From the NCBI GenBank assembly GCA_030849075.1, contig JASAOO010002813.1:1-10198 (forward strand): a stretch of DNA of 10,198 nucleotides. The letters are read 5' to 3'. Origin of the DNA: Zelonia costaricensis (Eukaryota > Euglenozoa > Kinetoplastea > Trypanosomatida > Trypanosomatidae). Shown here piece after piece: positions 1-5,914 of this stretch. The position numbers and the translations under genes are program-made. Below the pieces are notes generated by a model. It was not told the DNA's origin and did no database searches. It saw nothing but the letters and a program-made list of their open reading frames with translations. Positions within the stretch are counted from its first letter, which is position 1, and the number at the start of each line of letters is the position of its first letter.

Positions 1-170
1 GCATGATGATGTACGGCAGCTACTGCGTTCTGTTCGCCGTGCTGTTCAAGGAGCTGTACCTGGACAAGCGCGCCCACAAGAACAGTCTCGTGCTGGCGCG
101 CAAGGAGCAGCAGGCGAAGAAGGAGCGCGAGAATGCCAAGCTCAACGGCACGGCAACGAAGACGGCGTGA
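1..170 (+). CDS. ELO: Fatty acid elongase (ELO family), 3' end only
   Basis: This is the last 55 codons of an elongase whose 5' part lies outside the window. The frame starts at base 3 (bases 1-2 finish a codon that is Gly in the other units) and the stop is TGA at 168-170. The fragment opens with three Met and Tyr-Gly-Ser-Tyr, then a hydrophobic stretch (CVLFAVLF) forming the end of the last membrane segment, then the cytosolic KELYLDKRAHKN block. From base 3 to base 104 it matches units 2 and 3 at nearly every base; I count 4 differences from unit 2. After the shared LARK the tail is private to this copy: about 21 residues, rich in Lys, Glu and Ala and ending TATKTA. None of the ELO catalytic boxes is in the visible part, so the assignment rests on identity to the complete neighbours. 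It begins only a few codons after the point where the Ns fall in units 2 and 3. Confidence 0.93.
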   Translation, partial: MMMYGSYCVLFAVLFKELYLDKRAHKNSLVLARKEQQAKKERENAKLNGTATKTA

Positions 171-935
171 TCGGACGCGACCCCTGTTGGCTCCGTTTCC
201 CTTTTTTCCGAGTCTCGTGTTGTCGTCTTCTGTTCTGTTTGTTTTTTGTTTGTTTCTTTACGTGTGTTTGTGTTGCTGTGGCTGCGCCCTCTTCTTGGCC
301 TCGATGCGTATATTTGTGTCCGGGTGCGCGCGCATCCTGGCTGCTCGCTCTCCTGTAGCTTCCTCTGTCTTCGTCTTTACTCTCTCGCTGCCGGCCATCA
401 TGTTCTCCCTTTCCTCCTGCCTCTCCTTTCCTCCCCCGTGTCCATCGTGTGCCGACGCAGTTGCCTGCGTATGTGTATGTGCGCGTGTGCGTGTGTGTGT
501 GTCTATGTGCGTACGTATGTGCGTGTGTTTGGGATGGCTGCATGTGCGCAGGTCACTAGTCACCGCTAGGGCATTTCCCACCTCGGCATCTCCCTCTCTT
601 TCACGCAGTTCTTCCAGTATTTTTTTTTCGTATGTTGGTGTTGATGTTAGTTTTATTGTTTTCCGCGCGCACCTCTCGTTGCCTCGGCCCGGTGTCCGCG
701 CATGTGTACACCACGCTCCCCTCCTCTCCTCTCCTTCCTCCTCCTCCAGTCCGCAGTCCTTCTGTGTTGTGCGTCATGTTACCTCTACATCGCTTTCACC
801 TCCTCCGTTTGGTCGTCGCTTTTCATCTCGCCAACCCTCCCCCGTCATCGTCAACCTGTCCACCCCACCTCCGCTCACCTCCCTCTCACTCGCGATCTTT
901 GTTTGTTTGCGTGTGCGCGCCGTCTGACCACGCCT

Positions 936-956
936 CCCCTCCCCTCCCCACACCCC
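936..956 (-). other. Potential G-quadruplex (C4 runs on + strand)
   Basis: Four runs of four C on the + strand (936-939, 941-944, 946-949, 953-956) are separated by loops of 1, 1 and 3 nt. The − strand therefore fits the G4-N1-7 quadruplex rule with very short loops. This is a sequence-only prediction; no function is implied. Confidence 0.6.
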
Positions 957-1091
957 ATCGGCACCACCCGTCCCCGTCGCCGTCCCCCCCCCCATCCATC
1001 AGTTTCTCGGGGCCCCTCGGAGTCCCCCGTCACGACGGACGGTCATCGCGCCTCGCCAGGGCTGAGAAGCTCTTCTGTGTACGAGTGTGCA

Positions 1092-1096
<5 letters not shown>

Positions 1097-1123
<27 letters not shown>
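1097..1123. repeat. (GT)n microsatellite
   Basis: An uninterrupted 27-nt GT tract flanked by GTGC-type degenerate GT sequence. On the sense strand it would be UG-rich RNA in the non-coding part of the unit 1 to unit 2 spacer. Confidence 0.95.
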
Positions 1124-1534
1124 CGTACTTCCCTCCTTCCTTCCTCCGTGTCGTTCTGCCGCCTTTTCGTGTTTCATGACTCTCACGCCGTCCACGCCCG
1201 ACGTCGCGCTGTGTTCCCCCGCCCCCCACCCCCCTCGTTGCCCCGCCTCTGCCTCCACCTCCACCTCGATTTGTTGACATCCCACCTGTCTCGGGTGTGC
1301 GCGCTTTCTGCTTGTGCGCCGGATGAAGGTTGTCGTCGTGCAATCGTGTGTGTGTGGGTGTGTGTTTTATTTTTGCCTCTCTTCTTCTTTTTTATTTTCT
1401 TCTCCTGGCTCACGTCACCTCGGTAGGTGTCTCGCCACATCGTGTCTTGTCAATCCGCCTGCGTGCGCTGCGCTGGTGTTCTCGCGACGGCCACGTGTGT
1501 GCTTCTGTTGTCTTTGCGTGTTAGGATGGGTGGG

Positions 1535-1568
1535 TGTGCGTGTGCGTGTGCGTGTGCGTGTGCGTGTG
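1535..1568. repeat. (TGTGCG)n hexanucleotide repeat
   Basis: Five exact copies of the 6-nt unit TGTGCG (1535-1564) plus a partial TGTG. It is unlike the plain GT tracts elsewhere in the window because every third dinucleotide is CG. Confidence 0.93.
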
Positions 1569-2094
1569 GTCAAGGATATAGTGGTTGAGGAATGGCGAGA
1601 AGCAGAGAGTGGTAGACAAAGGCGTGTGTGTGTGTGTATGTTGGCAGGGCACGTTGCCGCGGACCTCCCTCGCCCTTCCACTGCTCCCCCTCTCCACCTT
1701 CTTGCGTCCTCACTCCAAATTCTTGCCCACAGCTCCGCAAGAAAGCAAGCAAGTGAAGAAGAAGAAAAAGCGCACTCGAACGCTCTGCAGCTTTCTTCAA
1801 GCAGGTCGCACTCGCACAATCGACACGGCTGTACTGCGTAAAGGTGTGGAAGGCAAGCGGCGGACCTTTCCGCGCTCTGCTCACCCTCACCTTTTCCGCT
1901 TAGCCACCGGCGGCCGAGCTGCTCCTCGTGATGAACCAGGACCGGGGTGCGGTCTCAACGCGGTGGCAACTCCTTCGTACCCCCTCCCCAGCACTTCCCT
2001 CACGTTGCGGCCAGACATGTTCACCAACCTTCGACTCGCTCTTTCTATCCACACACTCCACCCCCTCCCTACTCTTCTCCGGCCACCTCCACCC

Positions 2095-2112
2095 GTGTGT
2101 GTGTGTGTGTGT
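2095..2112. repeat. (GT)9 microsatellite
   Basis: Nine perfect GT units in the spacer upstream of unit 2, following a C-rich stretch. Confidence 0.95.
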
Positions 2113-2642
2113 CTTGGGACACACAGGGCTCCTCTCACCCGCACAACACCCGCGTCGTCGCACGCCCTTCCCTCCATCCCCGTGTCTCTCTCTTCCCCCA
2201 CCCCCAGCTTCTTGCAGCGTCTCACGCTTACTTTCACAGCGCCACTCTGTTCCCGACTTCACCACCGCACCACCAGGTCGCACGTCCTTCATCCGGCCTT
2301 CAGCCCGTGAACTCGCAGTTCGGCTCGGCCCCTCTCTCTCTCGAGGCTTCACCCTCGACGGCCTGCATTCTCCAGCGCGCACACACGACACACCAACGAA
2401 CTCCGCCCTCCGCTGATTTCCGCGCTGAGTTTCCATATCGAGTCCTTCAGAAAACGAGAACCGTAAAAGCAGCAGCCTATTGCTCCTGCAGGGTGTCACA
2501 GCTTCGTTTTTTTTTTCCGTTGGTCCTGTTCTGCTGGTCACGAGCTTGCTTGAGCGGGAAGCACTTCTCCCTCTCTGTGTGTGCGTGTGTGTCGGCGAAC
2601 ATCAACCTCTCTCGATTCCATTCCACCGTCTCTCCTCCTCCA

Positions 2643-2667
2643 CCCCACCCCACCCCGCCCCCACCCC
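2643..2667 (-). other. Potential G-quadruplex (five C4+ runs on + strand)
   Basis: Five runs of four or five C (2643-2646, 2648-2651, 2653-2656, 2658-2662, 2664-2667) are each separated by a single base. The − (template) strand has very high quadruplex potential and the + strand i-motif potential. It lies about 450 nt upstream of the unit 2 start codon. Confidence 0.62.
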
Positions 2668-3030
2668 TCTTCCTTCCGACTCTGCACACCTCCCGTTGTG
2701 TTCTCCCCCCCCCCCCGTTGTCAGTTATTGGTCGCCACGTGTGCACAGCCTTCCAATTTCTCCGTTGTTGCTTTCGTTACTGCTTTCTCCTTTTTTTGTT
2801 CCTTTTCTTTTACTTCTCCGGCTTCTTCTCGATTTCAATTCTCGTGCCTGCTTTCACACGTCCGCCGTCACTGTTGCGCTTGTGTGCGCCCGTGGTTTAC
2901 GTTCAGCGCGCTCTTCGCGCACACGGCACGAACGCGAAGCTGAAGCCCACACATCGTCCACCTCTCCTCCAGAAGTGCGAGTTTGTGTGAGTGAGGAAGA
3001 GACCTCATCATCTGTGTTTTGTGGTTGGCC

Positions 3031-3083
3031 TTTTTCCCTACCTCCTTAGTCGTCGCCTCCACCTCATCCTTTCCCATCGTCAG
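3031..3083 (+). promoter_or_regulatory. Predicted spliced-leader acceptor region of unit 2
   Basis: A poly-pyrimidine tract (3031-3047) ends in the AG at 3048-3049. A second pyrimidine-rich stretch (3054-3081) ends in the AG at 3082-3083. In trypanosomatids the capped spliced leader is joined at the first AG or so after such a tract. Either site gives a short 5' UTR (about 64 or 30 nt) with no ATG before 3114. Both sites would remove the in-frame ATG at 2991, which supports 3114 as the real start. Confidence 0.6.
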
Positions 3084-3113
3084 CTGCACCTCCGGGTATA
3101 CACCCACGCAGCA

Positions 3114-4293
3114 ATGCAGCAGCTTCACGCGGCATGGGAGTGGATGACGTACTATCCACGTAACTTCAAGGCTGAGCATGGCCGCGACCTGCTCGACGCC
3201 TACCCGGACTACCCCGTCTACTCCACCGTCTTCTTCTTGTGGGTGGTCTTCTACCTGCCCGGCTACCTCAAGTGCCACGACATCCACCTGCCCATCAAGT
3301 ACCTCGTTGCCGGCTGGAACCTCTTCCTGTCCGTCGCCTCCACCTACGGCGCCATCTACACCCTCGGCTACACGCATCAGATGTTCGTCGCCCGCTCCTT
3401 TCACAATACCGCGTGCGAGTTCCTTGCGACGGAGGGCAAGAACGACATCGTAACGAAGCGCGCGCTGCTGATGCAGGCACACCAGCGCATGCTGATTGAG
3501 GAGCGGCACCTGCCGGTCAAGTGGGTGCGGTCCTCGCCGGAGGTGACGCGCGAGATCACATCGCTGTACGACGGCGCCGGTGGCTTTTGTGTAGCGCTGT
3601 TTGCGTACCTCAAGACGCCGGAGCTGCTCGACACACTCTTTCTCGTGCTGCAAGACAAGCCCGTCTCCTTCCTGCACTGGTACCACCACATCGTCACCGC
3701 CGTGTACGTGTGGATCTCCTCCTACGCGCCGATGCCCAGTGGCATCTTCTTCTGCGCTATGAACTACTTTGTGCACTCCATCATGTACTTCTACTACTTC
3801 CTCGTCGTGCTCGGGCTGCGCAAGAGCATCCGGCCCTTCGCGCCGGTGATCACGCTGCTGCAGGTGCTGCAGATGTTCTTTGGCATGTACATCACGGTGT
3901 ACACGTACTTCCAGTACTGGCTGGGCCCCGAGTTCAGCGACACGCTCTTCTACCAGACCTGCGAGCTCGTGCTGAGCAGCCTGTACCCCGTGTACTACCA
4001 GGCGAAGAGTGTGCTGACGACCGGCGCGATGGCGTCGCAGGTGCCGGCGTACGACATGTCGGACCGCTTCTGGGGCTGCGACGTGGAGGCGACNCCCGAC
4101 GAACATGCGCATGGGCATGATGATGTACGGCAGCTACTGCGTGCTGTTCGCCGTGCTGTTCAAGGAGCTGTATCTGGACAAGCGCGCCCACAAGAACAGC
4201 CTCGTGCTCGCGCGCAAGGACCGTTCGCCGGCGGAGAAGACCGCGGATGCGAGCGCGGGCAAGCCGGCTGCCAAACGGCCGTCATCGTCGTGA
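3114..4293 (+). CDS. ELO: Fatty acid elongase (ELO family), reading frame broken at an assembly gap
   Basis: A multi-pass ER membrane 3-ketoacyl-CoA synthase of the ELO family. It condenses malonyl-CoA with a fatty acyl-CoA, the first and rate-limiting step of each two-carbon elongation. Visible signatures are KTPELLDT at residues 167-174, HWYHH at 188-192 (catalytic His box), HSIMYFYY at 221-228 and TLLQVLQ at 247-253. Hydrophobic segments lie near residues 33-52, 64-88, 155-165, 207-232, 243-266 and 282-297, and a last one follows the N. The start at 3114 is chosen because homology with unit 3 begins there (MQQLHAAWEW against MESLHAFWDW) and because it is the first ATG after the predicted splice acceptors. 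The frame is continuous for 327 codons to the N at 4094. The conserved C-terminus (MMMYGSYCVLF to LARK) then continues in another frame to TGA at 4291-4293. The private tail is Lys/Ala/Ser-rich and ends RPSSS. Discounting the overlap at the N, the product would be about 390 residues. I read the break as an assembly artefact; a true pseudogene is the less likely alternative. Confidence 0.93.
3600..4093 (+). repeat. Near-identical elongase block, copy A
   Basis: This 494-bp coding block of unit 2, from codon 163 to the N, aligns without gaps to 6407-6900 of unit 3. I count about 20 differences by eye, roughly 96% identity. It spans all four ELO boxes except the variable N-terminal half. The differences are concentrated at codons for ...QDK/QRK, ISS/QTS and VVL/VMM. 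Confidence 0.9.
4094..4094. other. Single-N assembly gap inside unit 2
   Basis: The left side ends ...GTG GAG GCG AC. The right side begins C CCG ACG AAC ATG, the last part of a Val-Asp-Pro-Thr-Asn variant. The six bases before the N (GGCGAC) and the six after it (CCCGAC) are homologous positions of the same gene. The insertion of 6 + 1 nt explains the frame change exactly. Confidence 0.9.
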
Positions 4294-4579
4294 GCGTCTT
4301 CCCCCGACTGCCGACACGCGTGGGTGCGCGGGCGTGTGTGTCTGTGCATGCGTCGTTCATCGTTAACATGTGTTTCTACGTGCCCTTAGTCTTCCTCTTC
4401 GCACTTCTTTTCTGAATTGCGTTCTCATGTGCCTGCGTGCAGTGTTCCCTCTCCCTCCCCCCCCCTTCGTCCTCCCCCGCTCATCGCCATAGTGTTGGGT
4501 GCGCGCTTCTTTTAGGAGTCTTGTGTGACAAGTGCTTGTACACACACCCGCTGTACCGCTGGCTCGTCTTCCCCTTCTT

Positions 4580-4585
<6 letters not shown>

Positions 4586-4627
<42 letters not shown>
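4586..4627. repeat. (TG)21 microsatellite
   Basis: A perfect 42-nt TG tract, the longest dinucleotide repeat in the window. It is about 290 nt downstream of the unit 2 stop, so probably within that 3' UTR. It is expected to be length-polymorphic. Confidence 0.96.
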
Positions 4628-4628
<1 letters not shown>

Positions 4629-5279
4629 ATTGAAGTGCTGGTTGCCGCCGATGCGTGGAGCTGTACGCCCATCTTTCGATCTTTCCTCCCCCCCCCCTCC
4701 GCCGCGCCCTCCTCGATTCTCTCGCCCCTCCCTTCTGTTGCTGTTGTTGATGGTGTTCCGCCAGGTCGGAGGTCGGTTGGTGCAGCGGCACAACGGCAGA
4801 TCGGCAGCGCTCAACCGCTGCGTTTTCCTTCTTCTTCTTCTACGTTCTCCTCCGTTGCGTCTCTCTCTCTCTCTGTTGACTCTCTCCTGCTCTGTCCGTT
4901 TTGTTGGTTTCCCCCAAATGCGTGTTCGACGCCGCCGGAGAAGTGTGTGGCTCATCACTGCCGACACCAAAGTCCCCCTTTAAGCGCCTGCTCCGCCCCT
5001 CCCCCCCCCCTCTTCTCTTCCGTTGTCGGGGTGTTGACCGTGTTAATGGTGATCCTGGCAGAGCCAGGCGGGAGGGTGTGGCAAGGCTGGCGTACCGGGG
5101 ACGCCGGTGGTGTCCGCGCGCATGTTTAAAGCAAGTCCTCGTTCATCTCTCACTTTCTGCGTCTCTCCTCTCGGGTACCAGCGCTCTCTCCCGTCATGTG
5201 CGTATGCATCTCTGCGAGTCACCCACCGCCCCCCCCCCACCCCCGTCCCGTCTTCTGTGTTGCCTGGCCACGTGATGCA

Positions 5280-5301
5280 CCCTCCCCCTCCCCCACCCCC
5301 C
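5280..5301 (-). other. Potential G-quadruplex (C-run cluster)
   Basis: Runs of C3, C5, C5 and C6 separated by single bases on the + strand give a minimal quadruplex motif on the − strand. It is weaker than the cluster at 5552-5589. Confidence 0.45.
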
Positions 5302-5551
5302 GCCTTCGTGCACTGTACTCGTTTGGGCTTCGCTGGTACCAAACTCGCCCGCTGCCGCCGCGTCGCGCTCGCGTGTTATGTGAACAAGAAAACGCACGAC
5401 GGGAGGAGCGGGAATGCGGCAGCTGCGCGGAGACGACGAGGTGGAAGTCGTCTGCTTCTCCTCTCTCCTCTCATAGCGGGGCGAGGGCGTAGATGTGCAC
5501 GTGCGTGTACGCGCAGAACCGCCTCCCCCACCGTTACCGCCGTGATGTAGG

Positions 5552-5589
5552 CCCCGCCCCCACCCCCGCCCCTCCCCTCCCCTCCCCCC
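5552..5589 (-). other. Strong potential G-quadruplex (seven C4+ runs on + strand)
   Basis: Seven consecutive runs of at least four C (5552-5555, 5557-5561, 5563-5567, 5569-5572, 5574-5577, 5579-5582, 5584-5589) have single-base spacers. The template strand could form several alternative quadruplexes. It lies about 165 nt upstream of the first predicted splice acceptor of unit 3. Confidence 0.65.
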
Positions 5590-5716
5590 AACCGGGCAGC
5601 CAGGCCACAGCCAACACGAGCACAAACACAGAGGGGGAGCAGGCCGGCTCTTCTTGGCCACCACGGCGCAGCCGTGCAAATGCGAAGGATCGCGTGCGAC
5701 TGCAACAGGGGACCGT

Positions 5717-5756
5717 CTTCCTCTTTTCTTTTTGCCCCTTTCACTTTGTTTTTTAG
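5717..5756 (+). promoter_or_regulatory. Predicted spliced-leader acceptor of unit 3 (upstream site)
   Basis: A strong U/C-rich tract with a final T6 run ends at the AG at 5755-5756. It is the best-looking poly-pyrimidine tract upstream of unit 3. Its use would leave an out-of-frame ATG (5808-5810) in the 5' UTR, ahead of the real start at 5915. Confidence 0.55.
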
Positions 5757-5782
5757 AATTCCACTTCACGACTGCCTGCGCC

Positions 5783-5813
5783 TCCGCTTCTCCCCTCGCT
5801 TCTCCTCATGCAG
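5783..5813 (+). promoter_or_regulatory. Predicted spliced-leader acceptor of unit 3 (downstream site)
   Basis: A second pyrimidine-rich stretch (CTCCGCTTCTCCCCTCGCTT and on) is followed by ATGCAG, with the AG at 5812-5813. Splicing here would remove the upstream ATG at 5808 and make 5915 the first ATG of the mRNA, with a 5' UTR of about 100 nt. Confidence 0.5.
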
Positions 5814-5879
5814 GTTCCACCATCAACGACAGCACGCTGCGAACACCGCCTCGTCCCCTGCCCACGCTCACAAACTCAG

Positions 5880-5907
5880 ACACACACACACACACACACA
5901 CACACAC
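5880..5907. repeat. (AC)14 microsatellite in the 5' UTR of unit 3
   Basis: A 28-nt AC tract ends only 7 nt before the start codon of unit 3, so it should be inside the mature 5' UTR. Nearly all other dinucleotide tracts in the window are GT on this strand. Confidence 0.95.
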
Positions 5908-5914
5908 GCCGAAC

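Larger units (their letters stand above)
171..3113. other. Gene-free intergenic spacer (unit 1 to unit 2)
   Basis: About 2.9 kb without a credible gene. It should hold the 3' UTR of unit 1, a polyadenylation zone, and the splice acceptor and 5' UTR of unit 2. The + strand is strongly pyrimidine-rich (CTCC, CCTCC and TTTTT runs). It also carries several GT microsatellites and C-run clusters at 936-956 and 2643-2667. A purine-rich patch lies around 1738-1770. Open frames here translate to low-complexity Ser/Pro/Leu/Cys/Val strings, with no elongase motifs and no high-GC third-position bias, so I call none. I recognise no transposon or RNA gene. Confidence 0.8.
4294..5914. other. Gene-free intergenic spacer (unit 2 to unit 3)
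   Basis: About 1.6 kb holding the 3' UTR of unit 2 and the 5' UTR of unit 3. It contains a long (TG)n tract (4586-4627), several poly-C runs (for example around 4687, 5229-5238 and 5284-5301), the seven-run C cluster at 5552-5589 and the splice signals of unit 3. A more purine-rich zone (about 5384-5420 and 5590-5645) precedes the last poly-pyrimidine tract; this is where polyadenylation of unit 2 could occur, because it is usually coupled to the next splice site. Open frames here are low-complexity and not credible genes. Confidence 0.8.

Noticed and set aside
133..927. 264-codon open frame after unit 1
   Set aside because: It overlaps the end of the elongase in another frame. Its product is low-complexity Ser/Cys/Val/Leu from CT- and GT-rich DNA, with no motif and no coding-like codon use.
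1947..2990. 347-codon open frame upstream of unit 2
   Set aside because: Pro/Ser/His-rich translation of a C/T-rich spacer, with no domain. It crosses microsatellites and poly-C runs.
171..3113. SIDER or other retroposon remnants, snoRNA or tRNA genes in the spacers
   Set aside because: I looked for A-rich tails, box C/D patterns and cloverleaf-like sequence and found nothing convincing by eye. A profile search would be needed.
2868..4118. 416-codon open frame on the − strand across unit 2
   Set aside because: It is the antisense shadow of the GC-rich elongase frame. The same kind of shadow appears behind unit 3.
5880..5907. Thr-His repeat as part of an N-terminally extended unit 3 protein starting at 5654
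   Set aside because: The extension needs translation from an ATG upstream of both predicted splice acceptors and is absent from unit 2. The repeat is more simply 5' UTR.
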